Of a stretch of DNA of 64,000 bases, positions 26,456-40,468 are shown piece by piece (the first letter of the stretch is position 1; every line of letters begins with the position of its first letter). Both the position numbers and the translations under genes were made by a program. Below the pieces are notes generated by a model. The model worked only from the letters and a program-made list of their open reading frames with translations, was not told where the DNA came from and ran no database searches. The stretch is from Hetaerina americana (taxonomy: Eukaryota; Arthropoda; Insecta; Odonata; Calopterygidae), in the NCBI GenBank assembly GCA_022747635.1, contig JAKTNV010000010.1, forward strand, positions 47,616,458 to 47,680,457. Direction: 5' to 3'.

Positions 26456-27117
26456 AGGTGGCGAGTGGTTGGGAGTTGGTACTGAGTGAGGGGGGAGGGT
26501 CTTAAAAGATGACAGCATTTGCAGCGTGGGCGGTTGCATGGTGCGGATAGGGGCGGGGGAGAGACGGAGGTGCTTGAAGTTGGATTTGTAGACTTGAAGA
26601 TATCTCGCAAGTTCGACGGGCGTTTAAACGAAACAGAGGGACAGTGTGGGAATAAAAGTGATGTGGACTGAGTTTTATTGATAATTGGGAAGAGGTCACG
26701 GATTAGATGTTTAATTTTGTGTGTTCCGGGGAAGAAAGTGGTGATAAGATTAGGGCATTTTGGGTGGTTTGGTTTGGGGAGGGGAGTGTATTGGGTTGAC
26801 GGTTTGAGGATTTTACTATTTAGGAGTTTTTCAGGGTACCCACATTTCCTGAGAGATTCATGCAGCTGGTCCAAGTATTTCTGTTGGGAGGGGGTGTTGT
26901 TGCAGAGCCGGAAGCCACGGATAGAGAGTGAGAATGGGATGGAGCGCTTTGTGTGGGGTGGATGGCAGCTGTCGAAATGAAAATATTGTTGCTTATTGGT
27001 TGGTTTAATGTGGACTGAGGTGTGAAACGTGTTGTTTTGGAGGTGAATGTCGATATCTAGGAAAGTGATGTTCGAGTCGGATATAGAAGTGAATGATTTT
27101 CCATTTCGAAGATTTTT
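26419..27117 (-). pseudogene. PLE reverse transcriptase C-terminus and linker (truncated)
   Basis: An open frame of about 230 codons with no N-terminus. It contains ITFLDIDIHLQNN, TSVHIKPTNKQQYFHFDSCH, HPPHTKRSIPFSLSIRGFRL (the end of the RT and thumb of Penelope-type enzymes), then LHESLRKCGYPEKLL, FFPGTHKIKHLIRDLFPI, RPSNLRDIFKSTN and a zinc-finger-like PCNRPRCKCCHLL. These are the conserved landmarks between RT and nuclease in PLEs. The RT catalytic motifs lie upstream and are absent. The frame ends at a stop at 26419 just where the GIY-YIG domain begins in another frame. Confidence 0.85.
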
Positions 27118-27215
27118 ATATATAAATATATATATTTATTATAAATTATTTATATATATATAAATATATATAAATAAATAAATAAATAAATAAATATATA
27201 TATATATATATATAT
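27117..27215. repeat. AT-rich simple repeat, (TA)n and (TAAA)n
   Basis: A mix of TATA, TATAAATA and TAAA units at the 5' cut end of the PLE. Confidence 0.9.
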
Positions 27216-27290
27216 TCATTCACATGGAAAGAAATAGATAAAACGAAAGGGGATAGGAACACACATAAAGAACAAACACAGAATATTTAT
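27216..27290 (-). mobile_element. SINE 3' tail fragment
   Basis: On the minus strand it contains GTGTGTTCCTATCCCCTTTC and TTTTATCTATTTC, matching the body and tail of the tRNA-headed SINE at 60616-60800 (GTGTTCCTATCCCTTTTTCC, TATATCTATTTC). Only the 3' end is present and simple repeats lie on both sides. Confidence 0.7.
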
Positions 27291-27291
27291 A

Positions 27292-29045
<1,754 letters not shown>

Positions 29046-29659
29046 CCATAACGACCTGTTGTTAAATAAAAATTTATTTCAGTCTCACTCCCCATTACAT
29101 TCAATTGCATCCAATTACGCCATTTCTCACCTGCCGTCACAAGGAACCTATATTCACACCCACCATTTTATTGCCTCACCCCATTCTAAACCAAAGCATA
29201 GCTTTACAAAATTTACAGTTGAGCCACTGGGGTTTACTCCGACGGAGTTTTCTTCCCACTTTCCCCCCTTGGACAGACCCTTCCTTGAGACCAACCGCTC
29301 ACAAAACGGCTTAGTCCCGACCGGACGCAGGAAGGCACCGACCTCCCACTAGCAGCAACCATGGAGTGAATCGACTCTCGGCACCCCAACGGTAGAGAGC
29401 TATCCCACCCGACAACACAGGACAACGCCACCACTCCTCCCCCGCACACCACAGGGAGACGGGACGCCATTAGGAATGTAGAGGCAAATACCATCTCATC
29501 GCAACCAACTAGAGTCTTCACTTTCCTTTGTTTTTCCCCTTCCTCTACCAACGTCTACCCCTAATTTTACCCGCTTTTTTCTCCCATCCCCAGAGCTTCG
29601 GTTTTTCCCACTCACCTAACCCCTCCCAGCACGTGGAGACACCCTGGTTTCCTTACCCC

Positions 29660-29662
<3 letters not shown>
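29046..29662 (+). other. C-rich segment, possibly PLE-associated leader
   Basis: A C- and A-rich, T-poor segment unlike its surroundings, with a 97-codon frame at 29059-29352 and Pro/Thr/Ser-rich continuation. No domain is recognised. Its composition (CCCCTTCCTCTACC, CTCACCTAACCCCTCCC) is similar to the coding strand of the PLE copies, and it is followed after a microsatellite by a hammerhead-like motif, so an upstream PLE part is possible. Confidence 0.3.
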
Positions 29663-29739
<77 letters not shown>

Positions 29740-29745
29740 ATATAT
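29663..29745. repeat. Compound microsatellite (TA)n-(TG)n
   Basis: About 28 TA units followed by about ten TG units and a short TATA run. Confidence 0.97.
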
Positions 29746-29757
29746 TGGACCTGGCCT

Positions 29758-29791
29758 CACTGGAAAATGATGCAATGCATCGAAACTCGTG
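29758..29791 (+). ncRNA. Hammerhead-like motif, probably PLE-derived
   Basis: CACTGGAAAATGATGCAATG followed by CATCGAAACTCGTG. A stem GATGC/GCATC with a short loop is followed directly by GAAAC, the same layout as the PLE motif at 25991-26021. The 5' core reads CTGGAAA instead of CTGANGA, so a functional ribozyme is unlikely. Confidence 0.35.
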
Positions 29792-29799
29792 AATTAATT

Positions 29800-32700
29800 T
29801 TTATTTAGACGAGAATCGTAGCAGTCTTCATCTCTGCTATTAAATTGCTTTATCTTTTGATTGGGAAACTTTGTTTCCACCAAGCAATTGTTCCATTGGA
29901 ACTCCTCTGGGATTATACCTGATCGAAATCTCAACTCTAGATAAAGAACCTTAGGGGTCGCGTCAGAATAAAAGAGAAAAATACGATTTATATTTTAGAA
30001 ATAAATGGTTCTAATTCTCCTAGTTCTCGGGTAAAAGTGCGTGTTAATCGTAATCAATCCATTTATATACCATAGCAATAGAGCAGAATATGTACGCGGA
30101 TTTTTATTTTCAAATCACTGTGAGTATCTGAGAAATATTCCGTTAATTGCTGATTTCCATACATTAGCTGATAAAAAAAAATAAATCAAGAGGGACATGA
30201 CGTTCTTTCATGCATATCGACGCTATTTTTTTATCTACAGTTATATTGAAGGTTTTATTCTGGCACTCCTCCCAAACATCCATAGAGTTTCTAAAATTTG
30301 CACAGTTTTATTTTGCCTAAATATAGATTTGTGAAATATGTGCATCATTTGATAGGGGACTTGCATTCTACCAGCAACATTTTGCGTGTTTCAAAACTTT
30401 CGAGCAATGCGAAAATAATCCGGTTGACGTTTAGTGGCGTCAAGTGTAATATTGCGGCATAGTTTTTGTGAGATATCAAATTCTTGGTGATATCACTCAA
30501 ACCTTATGTCTTCAGACAAAATATTTGACATCCCTTTCCCCGTTTTTGTTTAATATTTAGAAACTCCTCGTGTTGCAGTTAGTTTATCTTGCAGGAAATT
30601 ATAGCAAGTGATTTGATGAGGAGTTAGACGCAGGTGTTACATATCAGGAATAATGAAGATTCCAGATGATTCTTCATTTTCCTAAATCAGTTATAGCTCA
30701 TTCGAGTGATGCAATAGGAGTAACATGAGACCTTGCTTTCCTTTTACGAAAGGGTGAGAAATCATTCTATCTCTGGTGGCATCGAAGTCGTTAAGGAAAG
30801 ATGCCCCAATATAAGGTTTACTTCTTGAGAGCTGAAAATTTTTATCTTGGCAATCCTTTTGCGATCTTTGTGATTATTTGAATTCCTTTTCCATAATATG
30901 ATGTACTCAGTATTCCAGGACATCTCACATCTTAAGTTTAATATAAGATCCCTTGGTAGGGAAAAAAGGTTTTCTATTATTAATAGTTCAAGTTTTAAAT
31001 TCCTCTTATGAAGCAATTTTTTAAAAGTATTTAAGCATTGAAAAACAATGAGTAAGAGATGAGTTAAGGCTTACATATTTTGGGTTTAAATGTTTCTCTT
31101 AAATGGAACTCTTTACTATTTTTCCTCGGATTTTATCATCCATAAAACCTTTCGTCTCAATAATGGTTTGGCGTGTTGATTAAACTTTTCATAAGGATGT
31201 CCTTTCTCACTGTCAGAAGCATTTAAATGTGAAAAATTTTAATTGATTTTCACAATTTTTATTCGTGACCTAGACTTTAATTTTATTTTTATATTAAAAG
31301 AAGAATAACGTTTGGTCTATAAAATATTTATATTATCTGGCTTAAACATGATACTATGCAAGAGGATATTTCGTAGTATTAAATTAATACTCAACACTTA
31401 CGTTCAATAGTATCTGACCTCCGGCATCTAGCATATCCATGAGGATCCCGGTTTCTGAGAATTTTGACAAATATGCAAGTTTTAGCTTGCACGTGCTCTC
31501 TGATGAAAAGGTTATCCCTTTAAATCATTCCTCAAATCGTATTTATATGAATATTTACATAAGCATATGACTTTATTTGCCAAATCCATTGAGAGATTTT
31601 CTCAACCACACTAATTTTGCAAGTATGTATATTTAATTTACTCCTCAATATTTATTTTCTAAAATGTCAATATTTTCATCCAACTCTAAAGGTGTTTTCA
31701 TCAGGCAAATAGAATCATTTCCATCCAGATGGTAGTTAAATCTCACGTCAAAGTAAATCTTAAATTTTATTTAACCATTTTTATTCATGGCACTGTTGTG
31801 CTCAATTTATGCAGTAAGTAATTTTAGTATGTATTTATTTACCTTACGACAGAAATTATGAAGAAACATTTGAATTCATTAAATGGTTAATGATATCAAC
31901 TATTCCACCATCCCTACCATAGCACTCTCCGCATTTTACCTTCACATTGTAACCATTAATATTAGTAATTTTTAATAATTTCAAATTATTGTTAGATCCA
32001 AAATGATGTAAAATTTAAGTGAAAGCGTTATAGTTTAACAGAATAAACTATGGGTTATATTACACATGTAATGTAAAACCGTAGATTTCCTTCATTTTGA
32101 TATCTGACCCGAATGGAAACAAATTACTTAGCAGCAGTTGAAATTATAACTTCAAATGAAATTTGAACTTTAAAGTATCCAGGATTATGCAGCCAAGAGA
32201 GGAATCTTTAGGACTCGTAGATTACCAATTCATAAATTTCATTTGACAATGAATTTTAATTTAATTTTAAGCAAAACCGTTTTTATGGAACATGCGATTT
32301 CACTCAGATAAATCCGCAATTTCGATCACGCATTGAAAGAACTATTGCGTTAAATAAAGATGGAAAATGGAAAAGAGTAAGATAATACTCGTAGAAAAAT
32401 TGTACTCTAGAGTTTTTTCATTTTTTCCAATAGTTTAATTGTTGAAGATGTGAAGGAAATATACTCCGCATTTTTTTCTGTGGCATATCAATGCTGCGAA
32501 TGTATTCAATCGTAATCCATTGGGGGATTGCTCACTTGTTAGTTGAGCAAAATATTACTAACGCATTCCTTGAATTTCAAAGGTTGTAAACGAATTAGTT
32601 TTCCATTTCATATTTCACTACACTCTACAAAGTCTGTAAATTTTCTCGTCCCTTATGCTTGAAAGTCCAAATCTCACGTCTGACGTGTACGTCCCTTTGT

Positions 32701-34130
32701 TAAAGTAAAGTAATGCATCATTAAAACCGAGATAAAGTGCTGTTAATGCAAAAAATTGGTTAAAATTACTTAAATTTCTCTCTAGAAAAAATTCTCTAGG
32801 CTATTGAATTTTCATTTTTTTCAGTGTATATAATGCTATAAAATATAAATGTTGCCATTAAAATACCTATTTTTACTAATGATTTACATTTTCTATCGTT
32901 ATTGAAAATACGGGAGAGCCTTAAATACAAAATTCTACGCAATATTTTGATACATCCTGACGAATGGCCTTATGAGGTGGCTTGAACTAAAATCTACGGA
33001 TATAACATAATCTTTTTTCAAGTCATGAACTGACGTTAAGAATTTGATATCATAAATCAATTTTTTATTTTTTAATTTTTTTCCGGTGACGTGTGAAATC
33101 TCGAATTTTACGGGTTACGAGTCGGTTAATATAACCTTCATGTATGAAATGTAACAAGATAAGTTCCATTTGATATAACCACGAGGGATCGACATAGATT
33201 ATTCCTTGTATTTACTGTCGTAAAAGTGGAAAGCATCATGGCAGCGTTCCTGCCTCAAGGATAGGAGGCGACATTGCTGCGCACCACCATTAGAGAGTAT
33301 TTTATTGGTTAGTTTTTTATTAGTTATCATGGCATTGCTGCGTTATATTGGAAGATGGTTTCTTTACTTAGGCATTGAGTATAGACACACTGGTGTATGC
33401 AACTGATAATTTCACAAAATTTTATGGATACAATTTTATCAATACTATCTCCTCTTATTTTTTTTAAACATCTGTAAAGCCACATCTAATCAAAATAAAT
33501 TTACCTGTAGTATAATGAAATTGTATGAAAACTAAAAATCAAAATATATTAGTATATATTTTGAGGTAGAGACATTTACATAACATGAATAACCAAGCGC
33601 CACTTTAAAGTGATAATACCTATTAGGCGATTCATTTTTCTAAATTTGCAATGGAAGAAAATTTCCAACTCCACAAGAATATGGGTAAAATTCGCTGAAT
33701 TAACTCTATTATTGGAAATGACAGGTTTAACTGAAAAAAGCGACTATTATCTGAAAAATTAAATTTGGAGGATAAATATTTTTGGAGAAATTTTATAGAA
33801 AATAAAAAACAAGTAATCTATTTTAAAGTAGACATTCTTACAAAATAATTTCCTTGACTAAGAAAATATCTGGCAAAGTTATGCAATAAGGTGAACATTT
33901 ACATTTAATGCATTCACTGAAGTGACATGAGCAAGAGGGAAAATGTTGAGAACTTAAAATTTATTAATATAGTTTGCATTGATATATATAAGTGATGAGT
34001 CAAGAAGTGACCAAATATGGAAATGTCTAGCGGAGAATAGCAGTATGCATGGAATATTGCCTAGAGGTGAAAGAAAATCAGTATTCAAATGAGATTAGAT
34101 TTTATCGCAACTTTAAACTAGTATTTTGTC
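29800..34130. other. Long AT-rich stretch without recognisable genes
   Basis: More than 4 kb with only short chance ORFs (the longest is 84 aa at 30762-31016, minus strand) and no repeat or transposon motif seen. It resembles deep intron or old intergenic DNA. Confidence 0.55.
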
Positions 34131-34139
34131 ATCTTAAAA

Positions 34140-34627
34140 CAAGGTTATGCGGTTTTCCAGAAAGAGAAAGGCAAGTTAAACGTTAAAATAGTGGAGCAAA
34201 ACCTAGATCAGCTGGAAAAGTGAACGCATCTCGAAAAGGCTTCGAACCAAATAGGACAAAGTAGTAGGGACTTAGGGAGAAGAGCTGCGTTAGACAGGGA
34301 CGCTCTCACAAGGAGTAGGAAATCGATGACAGGGCGTTGAGTAAGAATATTAAGTAAAGGCTCGTTGAAACTTTTATATGGAGGATTGCTACGTACAGCG
34401 CGGAGAAATGGAATGGTCGTCGAAGCAGGATGATAGACTTTTGAAATGTGCGTGTGGAGAAAAGAAAACAAACAAGGAAGTACTAGGAATGGTGAAGGGG
34501 AGAATGGTTTGGCAGTAAAAATCATTTGGAGTCAGGAAAAATGAGTGCAAATTTAGAAGAGACAAGATAATTATTTGGTGATTTGTGTCCATCCATAACC
34601 TACCTTAACTAGAAGATTACCTATAAT
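34140..34627 (+). mobile_element. 5'-truncated RTE-like LINE copy
   Basis: It begins VMRFSRKRKGKLNVKI, matching VMRFSRKKKGKLNIKI of the main LINE about 230 residues before its C-terminus. It continues through IGQSSRDLGRRAALDRDALT (compare HGQSSRDVRRRIALGKEAFT) and ends with the family 3' sequence GTCCATCCATAACCTACC at about 34587-34604. Several stops and indels are present. It is more diverged than the copies at 21.6 and 63.1 kb. Confidence 0.85.
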
Positions 34628-34739
34628 CGTGCCATCAGTATTTCTAACTGGATGTTGATTGAGTGCAGCCTTCTATAAATCCACTTACATGGCTAAACTC
34701 CTTTTGTAAGGATAGATCGTCCGGCTACTACATATACCT

Positions 34740-35205
34740 TTATTCTTCACTGTTTTATCTTTAATATTCCTCGAGGAGCCCTCCCATAAAACATTTTCCT
34801 TATCATTTTCTTTTTAATAAGAATCTTACGGGACTTCTTCGACGGGACTTAGGGTTCCATGTGGTGGGGTCCTTTGAAGGGGAATTTCACTTTTTTGAAT
34901 AGGAAATAGTCTTCTGGTGCCAAGTCAGAACTGTATGGGTCTTGGTGAATCGTCGCGATGTCGTGACAGAAGGTATACAAGCAGGCACTCGACTCAGGTC
35001 TTGGTCATCCGTCAAAACCTTTGGGACGAGCTTAGCACAATCTATCGCACCGCCAAATGTTCAGGGATAATGGTGTGCACCGACATCTTATCAATGCCAG
35101 TACGATCTGTAATCATGTGAATAATTAGTGGACGGTCTGCATTCAACACTTCCTGCAAACGTCAGGAAAATATTATTACCAATCCTTTTTATACAAACCT
35201 TGTAT
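34740..35205 (-). mobile_element. Decayed, internally deleted mariner
   Basis: On the minus strand, from about 35155: VLNADRPLIIHMITDRTGID and MSVHTIIPEHLAVR (second helix-turn-helix), then in a shifted frame KLVPKVLTDDQDLSRV (the linker usually 'KLVPR.LT.DQK..RV'). After a jump comes PYSSDLAPEDYFLFKKVK (third catalytic Asp region) near 34905. The segment with the first two catalytic Asp is missing. Frameshifts and stops are common. TIRs were not identified. Confidence 0.72.
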
Positions 35206-36300
35206 GCTGACTTGCGAAATGATATGAATATATCTGATAAATGAGTAATGAAAAGATCGTTAACTTGACATTTCTTAACAGAAATTCACCTCACACTTCT
35301 TAATACGTTTTTATCATTGGTTTTCCTCGAAATATGTATGCACTCTGATATCATAAGCATTGAAAAAATATTCCTCCCCAAACCTATCAATTTCTACAGA
35401 TTTTCTTTTTCATCTTAAAATTACTAAGATGTATTTATTAGTTTGCCTTGAAATTGAAGGAGTAATCACGCTTATGGCCGCTCATTTATTTGGAAGGCAA
35501 AACTGGTCAAATATACGATTATAACACCTGCAAACTTTTATCGGTGATTGCAAAGAAATTCATTGGTTTTAAACTTTCCATGGCGTAATATGTGTACCGG
35601 CTCACATTGTAATAATTATTTATGTGTGTTTCCCAACTCTATAAACTTCTATCACCCGCATTAAACTCCAGATAGAAATTGCATTGGCCCAATTTGTATT
35701 TGAAGCTCTCGTATTAGAGGAGTTCAGTATGATCAATAATTCAATTACTAACTATTTATAATCAAATAAAAATTGACTTGAAATAGATTATATATTATAA
35801 ATTCAACTATCAATTTAAACATAAATAAAAAATGAATATAATAAATTCCACAGTTTTATCGCTTACTTATTAATAATTCAAGCATCCTCTACTGGTGGCG
35901 CTGTTGAACAAGGCAGAATGAAAATCAATCCTCATTAAATTCTCATACTGTATGGAAGATTGGACTGTTTTTTATTGCTAGGAAGGGCTTTACTGTCGAG
36001 TGCAACTTGTTTGAAAGCACCCAAATGACAAGGTTTAGTGGGGATCGATAGACTGGATGTTGTCACCCGGATGAGTGGTTAGTTGGCAGAGGTCAGCCTT
36101 CCATAGGCTCGTGTCCATTTCGAGTGATTTGCGAATTAAAATATCTGTTGGGGAAAGAAATCGGCAGTATTACTATACATAGTCTGGCCTTCGGTGAGAT
36201 GAGGTAAGACATCCCAGGGATTTGTCTGTCTTTACTCTCACGTCCAAATGCTCGATCGAATTTCTCGATATCGCCTGAGAAGCAAGGATCGATATAATCG
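35206..36300. other. Stretch without recognisable genes
   Basis: AT-rich. No coding frame or repeat recognised. Confidence 0.45.
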
Positions 36301-36600
36301 GAGTTGAATTTATTTCATTCCGGTAGAAATGCGTTTACTCCTCCCGCCTTCAGTCTCACCCTTCCGTCTTTTCTGCCTTTGCCCTTCGACGCTGACGCCA
36401 ACATAAGATCTCCACTAAGCCCTCTTCTAACCCCTATAACCTATCACATCCAATTTTCCCTTCTTTCTCCTTCTTCTTTCGTTTCGCTTATCCTAGCGTT
36501 TTCGGATACCCCTTTAATTGAGCGTGCACGTACTCTTTTCCCCTTTTACCCTTGCTTGGATCTCCCGTATATTCGGGATTCTAATCTTTAAGCCCTTGCT
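36300..36600. other. Pyrimidine/CpG-enriched island, function unknown
   Basis: A 95-codon frame (36304-36591, plus) is open but Ser/Pro/Leu/Phe-rich because the strand is pyrimidine-rich, and no motif is recognised. The minus strand contains CCGGAATGAAATAA (36310-36323), shared with the islands at 8058 and 58062. Confidence 0.35.
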
Positions 36601-37255
36601 TCACTTTCTCAGAATATTCCACTTACATCAAGGCTTTCTCCTTTTCCAAATACAAATCTCATAATTCACGCCACAGCTCCTTCCATCTGTTTTATCCATT
36701 ACTGATCTTGTGATGGACGAGTTTATATCTTTCACCGAGCGATCCCTTATCGGTCGTTCATATTTTTTGACAAGTCTTCATAATGATTTTTAGTTACCAA
36801 GTATTTCGGATTCCCGTAAAATATAAAATTATTTTCTCTCATTGGAAACATTAATTTTTGCGTCCTTTAAAAACACTATGAAACCGTGAAAGTACATTTT
36901 GTTAATTATAATATATTCAGGTGTATTAATGATACCTATATGTAAAATATTCTATTTTATTATCAATTATGTCCTGTATACATTTTTGTTCTATTCATCC
37001 AAGCAGCAAAATAATTCACAATTTAAATTCTCAAATGTCATATTCAATATTTGAAATATTTAAAGAGCTGACGGATATGCCCCGATAGTTGTATTAACGG
37101 ATCAATCTGATAATATGCTTCGAATTTCGTGTAAAATATTAAAGTATTAATTCCGGTCAGGGAAAATAATTTTTAGCCTGTGCATTTACTTAATTTTTAA
37201 ATAATTGTTTACCTATAAATGATAATTACAACCAATAAATGAACCCAGTAAACCA
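36601..37255. other. Stretch without recognisable genes
   Basis: AT-rich, nothing recognised. Confidence 0.4.
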
Positions 37256-37607
37256 GAACAATTTCATATATTAGTGATACCTGAATTATGCGCTGTGTTT
37301 CGTTTCCAGTCCTGATACAAGTCTGTCAAATACATAATTTGATCCGAGAAGAAGATATATCAAATTATGTATTTGACAGACTTGTATCAGGACTGGAAAC
37401 GAAACACAGCGCATTATTCAGGTATCACTAATATATGAAATTGTTCTACATGTAGATTAATATACATTAATATACATTAATTACATTAAGATACATCTAC
37501 ATGTAGAACAATTTCATATATTAGTGATACCTGAATTATGCGCTGTGTTTCCTTTCCAGTCCTGATATAAGTCTGTCAAATATATAATTTGATCCGAGAA
37601 GAAGATA
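37256..37607. repeat. Triplicated foldback: direct, inverted, direct copies of a ~100-bp unit
   Basis: Unit 1 (37256-37357) begins GAACAATTTCATATATTAG. Its first 87 bases are repeated in inverse orientation at 37360-37446 with one mismatch, across a 17-base loop. Unit 3 (37506-37607) is a direct copy of unit 1 over 102 bases with three differences. Between units 2 and 3 lies an AT-rich spacer whose edges (TCTACATGTAGA-type palindromes) extend the second inverted pair to about 99-bp arms. RNA from either strand could form two alternative long hairpins. It has no coding capacity and matches no family I know. Confidence 0.95.
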
Positions 37608-39955
37608 AAAATGATGATATGTCTACATTAATTTTGCGCTTGCATCTGTCTCCTGCTGAAGCCACTAATATGCCATTGGTAAATACAATTTACACATAAC
37701 AGAATCCTATAGTGTCTATTCTATAGTATAAGTCCAAAAATCAATTACACTTGTGCTGTTGCTAAAAATGATTGCCTCGCACGCCAGTTTGCGTTGAACG
37801 TGAATAGAATCGTCTCGATGCTGCTTTTAATTGCAATTTCTATGAGGTCGTTTCTAATTTTCTAGCAAATGGAAATGTGAGCTCGAACATACTGTTCTGA
37901 GTACTTAATTATAAAATACTGTCTTTTAAATTGATCATTAATTACAGCAATAAATGTTGTAACACGAATAACGTTTAGTCCTATGCTATATGTTTTCATC
38001 ATCTCATTACCAAGTTAATGAAAACCCTGAAATCTAGACTAATTCTATTCCTGGGCGTCTCTATTCCTGCATATACCCCGATTTGTAAACTACTTCTTCA
38101 GAAACTCAACTTTACGCTCTTTCTGCTCTCAAATCTAGCTTATATCTACTTTCATACTCTTATTTAAGGTACCTATGTTTATCTTTCGTCTGACATATTA
38201 TTCAGCCCTTTCCTCTTCAATACCGACTTGGCGCCGTGATGTTATTCAAACGAAGGATCCAGTATATTTTCAATAATTCAAAGTTAAAATAAATTATACC
38301 CAATTTAACTCGATTAGTTTGAGTCATTTTATTTTAGAACTACCTGATCTGTGTACTGATTTAAAATAAAAAAAAATAAATCCTCGACTTGATTTCGGAT
38401 TGATTGTTTGGAGATTAGCTAAACTAGTATCAAGGCTACTAGACTAGACTACGGATTGTGGATTCCAGTCTTTTACCAGAGTCGCTTGACATTATTCGTA
38501 AGGTCTGCATCAAAGAAGTACATATTTTGTTGAAATGAGGGTGTTCAGAGGATTAACTGGTATTCGAACCAAGTGCCAGCAAATGATAACCTCGCAATTG
38601 GACGAGAACTAGTAAACTTATTTCTTCACTGACTGAATTGTCAGTTTATGGAGTGGTGGTGGGCCGCATACCCCATTACTATTAGTAGACTCCTACACTT
38701 TCACTCTCATTGAATAATATTCCCTCGATCCGAAGATTGATCCACTGTCAGCCTACAATTTTCCCTCTCCAATGCTGATTCCTAAAAGAGTCTTTCATAA
38801 CTGACACTGCACTCTCGTTGGACATTAAATCCCCTCCCTCACTCCATCATAAAACTACGCCATGATAGAGCAAGTACCCTTGAGATGGTACCGTGTTGTG
38901 GTCGACCATTCCGGTTTAATTATCCTGCATACCTCCGTGTGATGGCTCAAATGGCTCAAAATTCATGACGCCTACGCCTGTAATAGCTCCCAATTGACAT
39001 TTACGAGCATAATTTTTGCAAAAAATAACTAACAAACGGCTCTATCGAAGATTAAAATTTGAGTAATAGAAATAAATATAAAATATTTAAAATTCTTTAC
39101 GCTACAAATAACTGTTAATTCTGCAAACCAACATCTTCAATATCATAATTAGCTAGGGTTATGTTATCTAGCATCAGAGTTACTTATCTTGAAAGTCAAT
39201 GTGGCCACCTTTTCAACTTCATGACATCATAGAGCATCAAATTATGTCAAAAATTCACTTTCCCTGCATACTTGATATAATTTGAAAACTCTCTCTCAAA
39301 TACTGTAATATAATCTGTGTTAAATTTTATATTTTAGATCAATATTAACATTTGTTATTATTTATCTCCTGTTTCATTAATCGACTGTTGACTCTGTTTA
39401 GATTGATAGTTTTCGTTCATACTAAATTCATGGGAAAATGTTTAAAACGTTAACCATTGTGGATACAGCAAAACTCTGTGGCAGAGCTAGTCAAGATACG
39501 TAGTTTCTATTCCTGCTAAAAATCATCAAAATCAAGATGTTATCTGTGAGACATAATAATGTTTTCAGACCACGAAAATGAGTTCAAATCAACCGTGTTT
39601 TTTCCTCCATCCATGTTGTAATTGTATCCCTTTTTATATAATACTTTTTATAACTCAGCTACCTTTTCGGAATAGACTTTTTAGTGTAAATAGATTGGAT
39701 TGGATGAGCTGGATTTGGCCAACGACCCATGGTTGTAGTTAGCTGATCCTTGTAGGAGGGCTCCTCGCCGTACTGCATGTGAAAAGATTATCAATTTTTA
39801 AAAGTTTGTTAATTAGTTGAGCTATTCATTATTCAACAGTGAAATAAAAATGTATCAAGTTTCATTACTTATTAAAGCACCATGTGTTTATTTTCACTTA
39901 AAGCACTAGAAGGTTCATTATCTATTTTCATAGACTAATGAATTTTTGAAATGTC
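37608..39955. other. Stretch without recognisable genes
   Basis: AT-rich. No ORF of note and no transposon motif seen. Confidence 0.45.
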
Positions 39956-39959
39956 CTTC

Positions 39960-40468
39960 GCAGTATTGAAAGGTCCAGTGACTACGCCATCAAATTTTTC
40001 GTTAAACTGGGTAAAACCGAGAAAGAGACTCATGATATGATCAAGGCACCTTATGGGGATAACGCCATGGGCAGATCGGGTGTTTTTGAGTGGCACAAGT
40101 TGTTTAGGGAGGGTAGATAAGATGTTGAAGATGCCGAACGTTGAGGACGCTCTTCGACCTCAAAAAGTTAGGAAAATCTGGCAAAATAAACGGATTTTTT
40201 GGGTAGGGGTAGCAGTTAAGCACTTCCCCGTCTCATATCCATGCCTAAAAAACGTCACTATGACTCAGTGAAAGCGTTGCAATAGGCCGTGGCGAAGGAG
40301 CTTACCAGCATTCTGGGTGCCGCCTTCCAGAAATCGTGCGAGGTGTGGAAAACCCGCTGGCAGCGGTGTGTAGACGTACAAGGGTGCTACTTCGGAGACT
40401 TTTGGGGGAATGCATAAATAAATTTTTTTTATTGACTCAGACCTATTAATTTTGAGACAGACCTTGTG
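39960..40468 (+). mobile_element. Decayed, internally deleted mariner
   Basis: From about 39983 it reads YAIKFFVKLGKTEKETHDMI, then GVFEWHKLFREGR-stop-DVEDAE, the first helix-turn-helix and linker of a mariner transposase related to the one at 24991-25910. It then jumps to the C-terminal part AVAKELTSILGAAFQKSCEV and QRCVDVQGCYFGD. The catalytic centre is missing. A 3' TIR-like end (GACAGACCTTGTG, ending at 40468) is visible; the 5' TIR was not found, so the left boundary is approximate. Confidence 0.78.

Larger units (their letters stand above)
25923..27117 (-). mobile_element. Penelope-like element, 3' half with GIY-YIG domain
   Basis: On the minus strand the element runs from inside the reverse transcriptase (ITFLDIDIHL, near 27065) through the RT thumb (TSVHIKPTNKQQYFHFDSCH), linker, Cys-rich motif and GIY-YIG nuclease to a 3' UTR ending at about 25923 next to (TA)n. 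The 3' UTR contains a hammerhead-like motif (25991-26021). The 5' side is cut off at an AT-rich tract at 27117. PLEs are a distinct retroelement class whose C-terminal GIY-YIG enzyme replaces the APE or integrase of other retroelements. Two further copies occur here (14225-15070 and 59740-60232). Confidence 0.88.

Noticed and set aside
26181..26980. Plus-strand ORFs across the PLE (26181-26450, 26678-26980)
   Set aside because: The minus strand carries recognisable RT, Cys-motif and GIY-YIG sequence, so these are antisense shadows.
39890..39960. 5' terminal inverted repeat of the mariner at 40 kb
   Set aside because: No convincing match to the 3' end sequence could be found by eye.
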